Of a DNA stretch of 64,000 nt, positions 41,744 through 51,281 are shown in pieces (position 1 is the first letter of the stretch; the number at the start of each line of letters is the position of its first letter). Made by a program: the position numbers and the translations under genes. The stretch spans positions 434,001 through 498,000 of the forward strand of contig NZ_JACCAS010000001.1 in NCBI RefSeq assembly GCF_013409255.1, given 5' to 3'. Under the pieces are notes generated by a model. The model searched no databases and was not told the DNA's origin. It saw nothing but the letters and a program-made list of their open reading frames with translations. The DNA comes from Paraburkholderia bryophila. Its GTDB lineage: Bacteria > Pseudomonadota > Gammaproteobacteria > Burkholderiales > Burkholderiaceae.

Positions 41744-42706
41744 ATGGAAACACATCCCCCGGCCAGCGGGGCTCACGCCGCCATGTCTTTACGTCATACA
41801 GTCGAACTCGTTAGCGTGTTCGCCGCCGGTCCCGGCGGCGGCAACCCCGCACCGATCGTGGTCGACGCCGCCGGCCTATCCGACAGCGACATGCAGCAGG
41901 TCGCGCAGCATTACGGCCACGAAAGCGGCTTCGTGCTGCCGGCTCCGCCTGATTCCGATTGCGATTACGAGTTTCGCTTCTGGGTCCCGAACCACGAAAT
42001 GCCGATGTGCGGTCACGCCACGGTCGGCGCGGTCTGGCTGCTGCATCGACACGGGCGCTTGCAGCGCGACCGGCTTACCGTCCAGACCCGCAGCGGCCGG
42101 GTCGGCGTGCGCATCACCGGCGCCACGCCGGAAGGCGCCGCAGTCGAAATCTCCCAACCCGTGGGCCGGATCGAAGCGTTGCCGCAAGCGCAACTCAGCC
42201 GCGACGAGATCCTCGACGCGCTCGGCATCAGCGCCGCGCAACTGGCGCCGCTGCCGATCCAGAACGCCTGCACCAGCCGGGTCAAAACGCTGATTCCACT
42301 GGCCAGTCCCGCCTGTCTCGACGCGCTCGCCCCGCGCTTCGAGAAAATCGAAGCCCTGTGCGAGCGCATCGGCTCCACCGGCCTCTATCCCTACGCGACC
42401 TTAGACGCCGGCCGGCAAATCTTCGACGCCCGACAGTTTCCGCGCGCCTCCGGTTATCCGGAAGACGCGGCCACGGGAATCGCGGCGTCCGCGCTGTCGT
42501 TCGGTTTGCTCGCCAATGGCATGGTGGAAGCGTCCACGCGAACCATCACGATCCGTCAGGGACGCGCGATGCAACGGCCGTCGCAGATCTCGGTGCGCTT
42601 CAGCTTCGAAGCCGGCGCCGAATCCGGCCGCCCTGACGGCTGCTGGCTCGGCGGTCCGGTTCGCCTCGAGGCACACAGCGGCGAGCCCAGCGGAGCGCCG
42701 TCATGA
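41744..42706 (+). CDS. PhzF-family isomerase
   Basis: The 320-residue protein matches the PhzF fold (diaminopimelate epimerase-like). It has NPAPIVV near the start, HESGFV with the catalytic glutamate, NHEMPMCGHATVGA, and GYPEDAATGIAASAL. PhzF enzymes isomerise double bonds or epimerise small acids; most bacterial members have no known substrate. The start may be the ATG at 41744 or 41783. Its 3' end overlaps the RidA gene (ATGA), so the two are coupled. Confidence 0.83.
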   Translation: METHPPASGAHAAMSLRHTVELVSVFAAGPGGGNPAPIVVDAAGLSDSDMQQVAQHYGHESGFVLPAPPDSDCDYEFRFWVPNHEMPMCGHATVGAVWLLHRHGRLQRDRLTVQTRSGRVGVRITGATPEGAAVEISQPVGRIEALPQAQLSRDEILDALGISAAQLAPLPIQNACTSRVKTLIPLASPACLDALAPRFEKIEALCERIGSTGLYPYATLDAGRQIFDARQFPRASGYPEDAATGIAASALSFGLLANGMVEASTRTITIRQGRAMQRPSQISVRFSFEAGAESGRPDGCWLGGPVRLEAHSGEPSGAPS

Positions 42707-43206
42707 CGATCGACATTCCAGCCCGGCTCGCGCAACTGGGCATGACGCTGCCGCCCGCGCCGGTGCCGCGCGGCGCCTATCAGGGCGTCGTGATTCACAA
42801 CGGCATCGCCTATGTCAGCGGTCAGGTGAGCCGTACCGCCGACGGGATCATCGCCGGGCCGGTGGATCGCGACACGCCGTTGAGCGTCTTCCAGTACGCG
42901 GCGCAAACCTGCGTGCTGCGCGCGCTGAGCGCGCTCGTGGCCGCGCTGCCGGCGTCGAGCGCGGTCGAACGCGTCCTGTTCCTGCGCGGCTTCATCAATA
43001 CCGTGCCCAGTTTCGTGAACCACAGCGCGGTGCTGGATGAAGCCTCGGCGGTGCTGCACGACGTGTTCGGCGATAACGGCCGGCATGCGAGATCGGCGCT
43101 GGGCGTCTCCAGTCTGCCGAGCTGCGGCCTGCTCGAAATCGAACTCACCGTGGCGCTGACGCACGAGCGGCATCCGCATTCCGCTGAAACGCCGCGGCAG
43201 CCGTAG
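42703..43206 (+). CDS. RidA-family protein
   Basis: The 167-residue protein has the RidA/YjgF signature toward the C-terminus (ARSALGVSSLP, then LLEIELTVAL) and the N-terminal YVSGQVSR strand. RidA proteins hydrolyse reactive enamines and imines made by PLP or FAD enzymes. The variant is longer than classic RidA (about 130 residues). Overlap with the PhzF gene and the nearby ABC importer suggest the catabolism of an amino acid derivative with an imine intermediate. Confidence 0.84.
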   Translation: MTIDIPARLAQLGMTLPPAPVPRGAYQGVVIHNGIAYVSGQVSRTADGIIAGPVDRDTPLSVFQYAAQTCVLRALSALVAALPASSAVERVLFLRGFINTVPSFVNHSAVLDEASAVLHDVFGDNGRHARSALGVSSLPSCGLLEIELTVALTHERHPHSAETPRQP

Positions 43207-43286
43207 CGACACCGACGCATGACACACCATCCGGCCGCGCTGAAAACGGCGCGCCGGGCACGATCACCTACCGTGGAGTAACAACC

Positions 43287-44039
43287 ATGAATCGCCGTCA
43301 ACTGCTGCAACTCGGCCTGGCTGCCGGGCCCGCCATTCTGCTGTCCCGCTCAGTGCTGGCCGCCGATGCCGAACTGGTGGTCGGTTCCAACGTGGGCGCT
43401 CCGCCGTTCGCGTTCAAGCAGGGCGACACCTATTCCGGCTTCGACGTCGAAGTCTGGGGCGAGGTCGCCAAAGGCCTGAATCGCAAATGGCGTTTGCAAC
43501 CGATGGAGTTCGGTGCACTGATCCCGGCGCTGCAGACGCACAACCTCGACGTGATCGTCTCGCAGCTCTTTATCAAGCCGGAGCGCCAGCAGGTGATCGA
43601 CTTCTCGACGCCGTACTACAAGAGCGGCCTGATCGCGCTGACCCGCATCGACAACACCAGCATCCATACGCCCGCCGATCTGGCCGGCAAACACATCGGC
43701 ACCGAAACGGGCACGGTCGCGGTGGCCTACATCAAGGACCACGTCAAGGACGCCACGCTCGAACAACTGCCCAGCATCAACAACGCGCTGCTGGCGCTGG
43801 AAGCGGGTCGCACCGACGCGGTGGTCTACGACAAGCCGCAACTGCTGTATTACGCCAACACCGCCGGCAAGGGCAAGGTCCGGGTGGTGCAGCCGCCGCT
43901 GGAAGGACTCGATGTCGGCATGGGCTTCCAGAAAGGCAGTCCGCTGGTCGCCGCGGCCAACCTTCAGCTCGCCGCCATGCGGGCCGACGGACGGCTCCAG
44001 GCGCTCAATCGCAAATGGTTCGGCGAGGCGGCGTCATGA
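43287..44039 (+). CDS. Polar amino acid ABC solute-binding protein
   Basis: The 250-residue periplasmic protein has an N-terminal signal (MNRRQLLQLGLAAGPAILLS, cleavage after SVLAA) and a family 3 binding fold with GSNVGAPPFAFKQGDTYSGFDVE and DVIVSQLFIKPERQQVIDFS. It is the first of three overlapping transporter genes (its stop overlaps the permease start as ATGA). The ligand is probably an amino acid or opine-like compound used by the flanking enzymes. Confidence 0.88.
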   Translation: MNRRQLLQLGLAAGPAILLSRSVLAADAELVVGSNVGAPPFAFKQGDTYSGFDVEVWGEVAKGLNRKWRLQPMEFGALIPALQTHNLDVIVSQLFIKPERQQVIDFSTPYYKSGLIALTRIDNTSIHTPADLAGKHIGTETGTVAVAYIKDHVKDATLEQLPSINNALLALEAGRTDAVVYDKPQLLYYANTAGKGKVRVVQPPLEGLDVGMGFQKGSPLVAAANLQLAAMRADGRLQALNRKWFGEAAS

Positions 44040-44692
44040 GCTTCGACTGGGCAGCAGTGCTTGCCGCGCTGCCGGACCTGCTGCAGGGTCTGCGGCTCAC
44101 GCTCCTGATCGCGCTCGCCGGGCTCGGCGGGGGCATCGTGCTCGGCGTCCTCGCGGGCGTGGCGCTGACCTACGGCGGCCGGCTCGCCGTCATCCCGGCA
44201 CAGGTCTACGTGGCCTTGATTCGCGGCACGCCGATCGTGGTGCAGGTGATGTTCGTCTACTTCGCGCTGCCGATCATGATGGATATCCGCATCAGCGCGA
44301 CCAGCGCCGCGATCATCACGCTGATCGTTAATTCAGGGGCGTATAACGCGGAAATCATCCGCGGCGCGTTGGATGGTGTGCCGCTCGGACTGCGCGAGGC
44401 CGGACTCGCGATGGGCCTGCCGTTTCACAAGGTGCTGGCTCACGTCATCAGCCCGATCGCGTTTCGGCGCGCGCTGCCGGCAATGGGCAACCAGTTCGTC
44501 AATCTGGTCAAGGACACCTCGATCTTTCTCGTGATCGGCGTGGGTGAGTTGACCCGGCGCGGCCAGGAGATCATGGCCGAGAACTTTCGGGCGGTGGAAA
44601 TCTGGACCGCCGTCGCAATCATCTATCTGCTCGTGATCAGCCTGCTCGCGCTGAGTCTGCGAGTGCTCGAACGGAGCGTGCGTTTGCCATGA
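44036..44692 (+). CDS. Amino acid ABC transporter permease
   Basis: The 218-residue membrane protein has several helices and the EAA loop (EIIRGALDGVPLGLREAGLAMGL, split around residue 110). Both ends overlap neighbouring genes by ATGA, showing tight coupling with the binding protein and the ATPase. It probably works as a homodimer, since no second permease is encoded here. Confidence 0.88.
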   Translation: MSFDWAAVLAALPDLLQGLRLTLLIALAGLGGGIVLGVLAGVALTYGGRLAVIPAQVYVALIRGTPIVVQVMFVYFALPIMMDIRISATSAAIITLIVNSGAYNAEIIRGALDGVPLGLREAGLAMGLPFHKVLAHVISPIAFRRALPAMGNQFVNLVKDTSIFLVIGVGELTRRGQEIMAENFRAVEIWTAVAIIYLLVISLLALSLRVLERSVRLP

Positions 44693-45417
44693 GCATGATC
44701 GAATTCAAGCAAGTCTCGAAGCGCTTCGGCCACAACGTCGTGCTGCACCCGCTCGATCTCGCTATCGAACGCGGCGAGGTCGCCGTGATCGTCGGCCCGT
44801 CCGGCTCGGGCAAATCGACGCTGCTACGTTGCATCAACGGACTCGAAACCATCAGCGCCGGCGATCTGCGCGTGGACGACATCAGCGTGCTGGGCTCCGC
44901 GCGCGACGTCAGACGCATCCGGCTCGAAGCCGGCATGGTGTTCCAGCAGTTCAACCTGTTTCCGAACCTGACCGCGCTGCAGAACGTCATGTTCGGACCG
45001 ATTCGCGCACGCGGCCAGACGAAGGCGGAAGCGCGCGAGATCGCCGGGGCGCTGTTGCACAAAGTCGGCCTGGCCGAGCGGATGCAGCACTATCCGTCGC
45101 AGCTTTCCGGCGGTCAGCAGCAACGCGTCGCGATCGCGCGAGCGCTGGCGGTCCAGCCGAAGCTGATGCTGTTCGACGAACCGACCTCGGCACTGGATCC
45201 CGAATTGCGCCAGGAAGTCCTCAAGGTCATGCAGACGCTCGCCGGCGAGGGCATGACGATGGTCGTCGTCACGCACGAAATGGGCTTCGCACAGCGCGTG
45301 GGTTCGCGCCTGCTGTTCATGGAAGCGGGCCGCGTGGTGCACGACGGCAAGCCCGCCGAGATGCTGTCGACGCCGCCTGGGGACCGCTTTCGCGAGTTCC
45401 TGCAGCACGTTCATTGA
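44689..45417 (+). CDS. Amino acid ABC transporter ATPase
   Basis: The 242-residue protein has Walker A GPSGSGKST, Q-loop VFQQFNLFP, signature LSGGQQQR, Walker B LMLFDEPTSALDPEL and the H-loop VTHEMGFA, typical of GlnQ/HisP ATPases. It energises the importer encoded upstream. The following hydrolase gene shares one base with its stop (TGATG). Confidence 0.9.
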   Translation: MSMIEFKQVSKRFGHNVVLHPLDLAIERGEVAVIVGPSGSGKSTLLRCINGLETISAGDLRVDDISVLGSARDVRRIRLEAGMVFQQFNLFPNLTALQNVMFGPIRARGQTKAEAREIAGALLHKVGLAERMQHYPSQLSGGQQQRVAIARALAVQPKLMLFDEPTSALDPELRQEVLKVMQTLAGEGMTMVVVTHEMGFAQRVGSRLLFMEAGRVVHDGKPAEMLSTPPGDRFREFLQHVH

Positions 45418-46649
45418 TGCCCTCGCGTTTTCACGATCGACCGCCTCAGGAGACTGCAGTCAAGATGATTTCTTCAAGCTTCGAAAACGACTACGGTTTT
45501 CGCCGCGACAGTGTGCGGCATGGCAACTGGCGCGAAGCGCCCTGGAACGTCTGGGCGTTTCGCCACGTTCACGAACTGATCCCGACGGCGCGCATCGCGG
45601 CCACGCAAGGTCTTGCCGAAGAACCCAAGCTCGACGCCGACGCGCTCAACGCACACGAATTGACGCACGACGGCGAACGCCGCACGGTCGCCTCGATTCT
45701 GCGGCAGACCTCGACCGACGCGCTCACGGTAATGCGAGGCGGGCGGTTCGTCGCCGAGTTTCACGCCCCGCATTTCACGCTGCAAAGCCGCCATATTCTG
45801 TTTTCAGCCAGCAAGTCGGTGGCGGGGCTGCTCGCCGGCATGCTCGTCGGCGATGGGCTTCTGGACCCTGAAGCGCCCGTCGCGCACTACGTGCCGGAGC
45901 TCGCGCGCTCGGCGTTCGGCGATGCCCGTGTCAGGCATGTGCTGGATATGCGCACGAGCCTTGAATTCGACGAAGACTACCTCAACGCGAACGGCATCTA
46001 CGCGCGTTATCGCCGCGCCGGTCTGCTGGACCCGCGGCGCGACGGTGAGCCGGCCGAGACGGTGATCGAGCTGCTCGCGTTGCTGCGCAAAGGGGCAGGG
46101 GAGCACGGTGGCCCGTTTCATTACTGCTCCCCGAACTCGGACGTGCTCGGGCTTGTGATCGAGCGCGCGTCGGGCCAGCGCTATGCGGACTTCGCGTCGG
46201 CGCGTCTGTGGCAACCGTTGGGGCTGCGCCAGGACGGTTGCGTGACGGTGGACATCGCGGGCACCGCGCGCTCGGGCGGTGGCCTGTGCATGACGGTGCG
46301 CGATCTGGCGAGGATCGGCGAGCTGGTGCGTCTCGGTGGCGTGGTCGACGGACGCCGGCTGATCGCGGCGGACTGGATGAACGACACGCTGACGGGCGGC
46401 AGCGCCGAAGCGTGGCGCCGGGGCAGCTTTTCGGACTGGCTGCCGAACGGCAAGTATCGCAACAAGTGGTATCAGGTCGGCAACGCCAGCGGCGCGTGCT
46501 TCGCGATCGGCATTCATGGCCAGTGGCTGTACGTCGATCCGTTACGCGAGACGGTGATCGCCAAGTTCTCTTCGCAGCCGGACCCGACGAACAACGAAGT
46601 CAAGCGGCTGAATCTCGCGTTGTTCGAATCGATTGCGGCGGCGCGCTGA
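45417..46649 (+). CDS. SxxK serine hydrolase (class C beta-lactamase/esterase family)
   Basis: About 410 residues. The catalytic S130-A-S-K133 tetrad, the YCSPN segment (236-240) corresponding to the Tyr/Asn motif, and GGLCMTVRDLARIGELV place it with class C-type penicillin-binding-like hydrolases, esterases and 6-aminohexanoate dimer hydrolases. No signal peptide is seen, so it is cytoplasmic. The ATG at 45417 overlaps the ATPase stop; 45465 (preceded by CAGGAGAC) is the alternative. It may hydrolyse an imported amide, ester or D-peptide, which is inferred from the operon. Confidence 0.83.
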   Translation: MPSRFHDRPPQETAVKMISSSFENDYGFRRDSVRHGNWREAPWNVWAFRHVHELIPTARIAATQGLAEEPKLDADALNAHELTHDGERRTVASILRQTSTDALTVMRGGRFVAEFHAPHFTLQSRHILFSASKSVAGLLAGMLVGDGLLDPEAPVAHYVPELARSAFGDARVRHVLDMRTSLEFDEDYLNANGIYARYRRAGLLDPRRDGEPAETVIELLALLRKGAGEHGGPFHYCSPNSDVLGLVIERASGQRYADFASARLWQPLGLRQDGCVTVDIAGTARSGGGLCMTVRDLARIGELVRLGGVVDGRRLIAADWMNDTLTGGSAEAWRRGSFSDWLPNGKYRNKWYQVGNASGACFAIGIHGQWLYVDPLRETVIAKFSSQPDPTNNEVKRLNLALFESIAAAR

Positions 46650-46672
46650 ATTCGGTCCTCTGCTGACGGACT

Positions 46673-46691
46673 CCCACGCCCTGCGTGGGAA
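46673..46691. repeat. REP-like palindrome
   Basis: TCCCACGC-CCT-GCGTGGGA is a perfect 8-bp hairpin with a 3-base loop, in the gap after the hydrolase gene. Its CCCACGC/GCGTGGG core resembles dispersed extragenic palindromes of proteobacteria, and a GTCG tetranucleotide follows nearby. Only one copy lies in this window. Confidence 0.45.
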
Positions 46692-46766
46692 AACGTCGTT
46701 TGATGGGGGGCATCGTGAGTATGATGGCGGATCAAACCGCCCATTTCGATCACGAGAGCCTAGAGC

Positions 46767-47192
46767 ATGACGACGCGCAGGAAACCTGCAGTTCCAGTAG
46801 GCATGCCGGCCAAAGAAGACCTTGAAGCGATGTCGCTGTTTCGCTATCAGTTGCGTCGATTTCTTCGCTTCTCGGAGGAAGTGACCCATGCCGAAGGTAT
46901 TACGCCGCTGCAATATCAACTGATGCTGCACGTCCGCGGTTTCTCGGGCCGTGACTGGGCAACGGTCGGGGAACTGGCGGAGCGGCTTCAGGCGGCGCCG
47001 CACGGTACCGTTGCGCTGGTGTCGCGCTGCGAGGCAAACGGCCTTGTCTCGCGCCACGCAAGCCGGGCTGACGGGCGTCAGGTCGAAGTGCACCTGACAC
47101 TCAAAGGGGAGCAGTGCCTCGCGCGACTCGCGTCGAAACACAAGCTGGAAATCGAGGCGTTCGGATGGGCGTTCGACCGCACGCCGTCTTGA
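46767..47192 (+). CDS. MarR-family regulator
   Basis: The 141-residue protein has the winged helix-turn-helix of MarR proteins (TVGELAERLQAAPHGTVALVSRCEANGLVSR, followed by the wing DGRQVEVHLTLKG). It is upstream of, and co-directional with, the ClC gene (237-bp gap). A role in chloride or acid response is possible but not shown. Confidence 0.83.
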   Translation: MTTRRKPAVPVGMPAKEDLEAMSLFRYQLRRFLRFSEEVTHAEGITPLQYQLMLHVRGFSGRDWATVGELAERLQAAPHGTVALVSRCEANGLVSRHASRADGRQVEVHLTLKGEQCLARLASKHKLEIEAFGWAFDRTPS

Positions 47193-47429
47193 GCATGAGG
47201 ACGGGTAAATCCCGCCTTGCCCGCCTCGGTCCGGAAAGAAATTGGGAAACCCGGCTTCCTCACACTATGATAGATCACAGGGTGACATATACCGTCATGC
47301 CGCGTTCGGCGTTTGAGTAACGCGGCGTTCGCTGCCGGAGAACGGACTCGTCGGCGGCGAATCGAGGCGCTGGAGGTCGGCGCCGGCGGTTCGGCCCGCG
47401 AACCCGCAGTGCTCTGAGGACCTCATACG

Positions 47430-49298
47430 ATGCCGGGCGACGCCGATCGGCCTGATCAGACAGAAAGAAGCGAATCGCGCCACGTCAAGGTGGCGCCGCT
47501 CCAACCGCGCGCGGTCAGCCATCAGGACGACGATGCCGTTGAGCCCCTTGCTCTGCGTTGGCTTTGTCTGCTCGCGTTTGTCGTCGGTATCGTCACGGGG
47601 TTCGGCGCGGTCGTATTTCGCGCCTTGATTGGGCTCGTGCACAACGCGTTCTTTCTCGGCCGTCTGTCGTTCGCCTATGACGCGAGTCATTTCACCGCGG
47701 CATCCCCGTGGGGTGCGTTCGTGATTCTCGTGCCTGTGCTGGGCGGCCTCGTGGTCACATGGATCGTCAGCACGTTTGCGCCGGAGGCCAAAGGTCACGG
47801 CGTGCCCGAGGTCATGGACGCGATCTATTACAAACGTGGTGTGATTCGCCCGGTCGTGGCGGTGGTGAAGTCGATTGCGTCTGCTTTCGCGATTGGTTCC
47901 GGCGCCGCGGTGGGCCGCGAAGGGCCGATTATCCAGATCGGCTCGGCACTCGGCTCGACGCTCGGACAGGTCGTACGGATGTCCGCAGGGCAACGCATCA
48001 CGCTGGTGGCGGCAGGGGCAGGAGCCGGTATCGCCGCGACTTTCAACACGCCGATCGGCGGCGTGCTGTTCGCCACCGAACTGATGATGCCGGAGATCAG
48101 CGTCAACACGTTCTTACCGGTGGCGATCGCAACCGGCACGGCGACGTTTTTGGGGCGGCTATTCTTTGGTGACGCCCCGGCGTTCTTTGTCCCGGCGCAA
48201 CTCGGCGCCATTCCGAATCAGCCAGGCAGCGCGTTGACGCTGATTCTCTATGCGCTGCTCGGCACCGTGACGGGCGCTGCGGCAGCGTTGCTGATCCGTG
48301 CGTTGCATTGGGCCGAGGACGCTTTTGACCTCATACCGGGGCGTTATCAGCGGCACGCCTGCGGGATGCTGCTGGTCGGCATGACGATGTATCTGCTGTT
48401 CCGCCTTGCGGGTCACTATTACGTGGAAGGCGTGGGCTATGCCACGATTCAGGCGACGCTCTACGGTCAGCTTCAGGGCGGTGCGTTTCTATTGATGCTC
48501 GCACTGTGCAAGACGCTGGCGACATCGGTCAGTCTGGGGTCGGGCTCATCGGGCGGCGTTTTCTCCCCGTCGCTCTTTATCGGCGCCACGCTTGGTGCCG
48601 CTTTTGCATCGCTGGTCGCGATGGTCATGCCCGGCGCGCCGGTTAGCGCGCCGGCTTTTGCGATGGTGGGCATGGGCGCAATGGTCGGCGGCGGCACCGG
48701 CGCCGCGATGACCGCGGTGGCGATGATCTTCGAAATGACGCGCGACTACGACATCGTGCTGCCGATGATTCTCGCGGTGGCGTTCAGCTTAGGCGCGCGC
48801 CGGCTGTTGTCGCCGGAAAGCATCTATACGCTCAAGCTGGTACGGCGCGGCCACCCGATTCCGAATGCGATGCACGCCAACATGTTTCTCGTGCAGAACG
48901 CGGCTCAGGTGATGGAAACCGACGTCTTCGTGCTCGACGCCCAGGTGCCGTTCCGTGACTTGCTGACCCGTTCGGAGGGCCCGGCATTCCGGCACGTAGT
49001 CGTCACGCGCGAGCACGAGATCTATGGCGTCTTACGTATCAACACGGGGCTGCGCCGGGCGGTGAGCGAAAGCGAATCGGATATTTCGCTTGGCGCGCTG
49101 GCGCAACGGAATTTCATCGTCGTGCGAGAAAACGACGTAGCTTTCGGTGTGATTACGCAGTTGTGGAAACAGCACGCCATGATGGCGGTCGTGGTGGGGC
49201 GGCACGAGGGACACGGTCCCGCGCGCGTGCTTGGGATCATCGCGAAAGAGCACATCGCCGACGCCGTGGCGAGCAGCATCAGGATATTTCCCGGCTAG
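47430..49298 (+). CDS. ClC-family chloride channel/transporter with C-terminal CBS domains
   Basis: The 622-residue protein has a membrane domain of about 450 residues and a CBS pair at about 470-620. The selectivity segments GREGP (162-166, with the gating glutamate E164) and GSGSSGGVFSPSL are present. At the internal proton-glutamate position of E. coli ClC (E203, in FIIEEM) this protein has leucine (L218, in FATELM). That argues for a channel or an altered exchanger. GAGGA lies upstream of the ATG at 47430. Confidence 0.88.
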   Translation: MPGDADRPDQTERSESRHVKVAPLQPRAVSHQDDDAVEPLALRWLCLLAFVVGIVTGFGAVVFRALIGLVHNAFFLGRLSFAYDASHFTAASPWGAFVILVPVLGGLVVTWIVSTFAPEAKGHGVPEVMDAIYYKRGVIRPVVAVVKSIASAFAIGSGAAVGREGPIIQIGSALGSTLGQVVRMSAGQRITLVAAGAGAGIAATFNTPIGGVLFATELMMPEISVNTFLPVAIATGTATFLGRLFFGDAPAFFVPAQLGAIPNQPGSALTLILYALLGTVTGAAAALLIRALHWAEDAFDLIPGRYQRHACGMLLVGMTMYLLFRLAGHYYVEGVGYATIQATLYGQLQGGAFLLMLALCKTLATSVSLGSGSSGGVFSPSLFIGATLGAAFASLVAMVMPGAPVSAPAFAMVGMGAMVGGGTGAAMTAVAMIFEMTRDYDIVLPMILAVAFSLGARRLLSPESIYTLKLVRRGHPIPNAMHANMFLVQNAAQVMETDVFVLDAQVPFRDLLTRSEGPAFRHVVVTREHEIYGVLRINTGLRRAVSESESDISLGALAQRNFIVVRENDVAFGVITQLWKQHAMMAVVVGRHEGHGPARVLGIIAKEHIADAVASSIRIFPG

Positions 49299-49353
49299 GC
49301 GGCAGGAGCGAATAGCATGCTGTCGCGCGGGATCTGTCGCAAAGGAGCGAACC

Positions 49354-49608
49354 GTGAAACTGGTACATGAGTTGGATGCGGCATGCAAACGCATAAGCAA
49401 AGCGTTGCATTTCGACGCACTGAAAAACGTCTCAACTCAGAAGCAAACAGTAGAGAAGGCGCCCGCATGCGGATGGGTGATTGTTTACCGCACGGCGCAG
49501 GGATTTTGCTGCATGTACGATGGCGCGCCGGTTGAATTCGGCGAAATGCTCGACGTTCAGATCTGGTCCGAGGAAATGGATGTGCAGACGTATTTCATTG
49601 GCTTATGA
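49354..49608 (+). CDS. Small hypothetical protein
   Basis: The 84-residue protein begins at GTG (49354), preceded by AAAGGAGCG. It has three cysteines and a beta-rich centre (GWVIVYRTAQGFCCMYDG). I do not recognise a family. It lies 55 bp after the ClC gene and could be co-transcribed. The strong ribosome site supports expression. Confidence 0.5.
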   Translation: MKLVHELDAACKRISKALHFDALKNVSTQKQTVEKAPACGWVIVYRTAQGFCCMYDGAPVEFGEMLDVQIWSEEMDVQTYFIGL

Positions 49609-49857
49609 AAGTCTTACGCTCGATCAGGACGCCGCACTCAACCGACGCACGTGACGTTCGTGTCGTGTCCTGGACATCGCAGTAGCGCCTCAGTGTTCAT
49701 GCGTATTGCAGAACCGGCCGATCCTATGGGAGATTGCAAAACGTGTCTTGGCTACCGATGAACGATGAAGCCACGTCGTCTTCATTCAGCCGCCAGGGCC
49801 ACTGCCGAAGGCGCTCATTTCATTGCGGTCCTTTCTAACAAGAAACAAGAGGCGACT

Positions 49858-51258
49858 ATGTCCAACCAGCAGGCCGCTGAAATTGCCGCACGTCTCGACC
49901 GGCTTCCCCCTTCGCGCACTGTCTGGATCATGGTGATCCTGATCTCGCTCGGCGGCGTGTTCGAGTTCTACGATCTGTTCTTCACCGGCTATGTCGCCCC
50001 GGGAATGGTGCAGTCCGGGCTATTCAAGCCCGAATCGCTGGGCCCGTTCGCCGCGCTCGCGCCACTCGCCGTGGCGGGGTTCGGCACCTTTGTCTTTGCC
50101 ACGTTCGCGGGCCTATGGGTCGGCGCGCTGACCTTGGGTTATGTGGCGGACCGCTTCGGGCGGCGCGTGATCTTCACCTGGTCGCTGGTCTGGTACATGG
50201 TCTGCACGATCATCATGGCGTTCCAGACGACCGGGTTCGCACTCAATATCTGGCGCTTCGTCGCGGGCATCGGCATTGGTGTCGAACTGGTGACGATCGA
50301 CACTTATATTTCCGAACTGATTCCGAGCCGGGAGCGCGGTCGCGCGTATTCGGTCAATCAATTCATCACGTTCTCGGTCGTGCCGGTGGTCGCGTTTCTC
50401 GCGTACGCGTTGAACGGCACCAAACCGCTCGGCCTCGACTATTGGCGCGTGGTGATCCTGATCGGGTCGGTCGGCGCCGTCGCCGTCTGGTTCTTGCGGC
50501 GCAACATTCCGGAAAGCCCACGCTGGCTCGCACGGCATAACCGCTTCGACGAAGCCGAACGGATCGTCGCCGAGATCGAGCGACGCGTCTCGCTCGAGAA
50601 AGGCATCGCGTTGCCGCCGCCGCAAGCGGTGGAACCCGAGAAAGAGGGGCGCGGCGCGTTCAGGGAAATCTTCGCCCCCGGTTATCGGCGCAGGACGATC
50701 ATTCTGTCGATCTTCAATATGGCGCAGGTGATCGGCTTCTACGGCTTTGCCGCGTGGGTGCCGACGTTGTTGATCCATCGGGGCATTCACGTCACGGCAA
50801 GCCTGGGTTATGCGTTCGTTATCGCGATCGCCAATCCTTTCGGTCCGCTCATCGGGACGTTGTTCGCCGACAAACTCGAACGCAAAACCCAGATCTGCGG
50901 CGGACTCATCACGATGGCCGTGGTGATCGCGGTCTTTTCGCAAGTGTCGACGCCCTGGATCCTGACCGTACTCGGCGTGCTCTTCACGCTGGCGGCGAAC
51001 ATCATGTCCTATGCGTATCACGGCTACCAGGCAGAGCTTTTCCCGACCCGGATACGCGCCCGGGCAATCGGCTTTGTCTATTCATGGAGCCGGATTTCCG
51101 CCGCCTTCGCCGGCCTCGCCATCGGCATTCTGTTACACGGCTACGGCGTGCCGGGGGTTGCGGCTTTTATCGGGGTTTCCATGCTGGTCGCCATCTGCAT
51201 GATCCTGCTTGGGCCCGCTACGAAGGGACTGTCGCTCGAAACCATCAACCAGCATTGA
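49858..51258 (+). CDS. MFS transporter, metabolite:H+ symporter/sugar porter type
   Basis: The 466-residue protein has 12 predicted helices. The first loop reads GYVADRFGRRVIF, and the sugar-porter-like RxxRG element appears as SRERGRAY after helix 5. PESPRWLARHNRFDEAE follows helix 6, and AELFPTRIRARAIGF occurs in the second half. This resembles bacterial MFS carriers for aromatic acids, sugars or dicarboxylates. The ATG at 49858 is preferred over an in-frame start at 49765. It is convergent with the HTH-citrate synthase gene (23-bp gap). The substrate is unknown. Confidence 0.85.
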   Translation: MSNQQAAEIAARLDRLPPSRTVWIMVILISLGGVFEFYDLFFTGYVAPGMVQSGLFKPESLGPFAALAPLAVAGFGTFVFATFAGLWVGALTLGYVADRFGRRVIFTWSLVWYMVCTIIMAFQTTGFALNIWRFVAGIGIGVELVTIDTYISELIPSRERGRAYSVNQFITFSVVPVVAFLAYALNGTKPLGLDYWRVVILIGSVGAVAVWFLRRNIPESPRWLARHNRFDEAERIVAEIERRVSLEKGIALPPPQAVEPEKEGRGAFREIFAPGYRRRTIILSIFNMAQVIGFYGFAAWVPTLLIHRGIHVTASLGYAFVIAIANPFGPLIGTLFADKLERKTQICGGLITMAVVIAVFSQVSTPWILTVLGVLFTLAANIMSYAYHGYQAELFPTRIRARAIGFVYSWSRISAAFAGLAIGILLHGYGVPGVAAFIGVSMLVAICMILLGPATKGLSLETINQH

Positions 51259-51281
51259 AGCCCGTGCGGTGGTGCGCCTGC

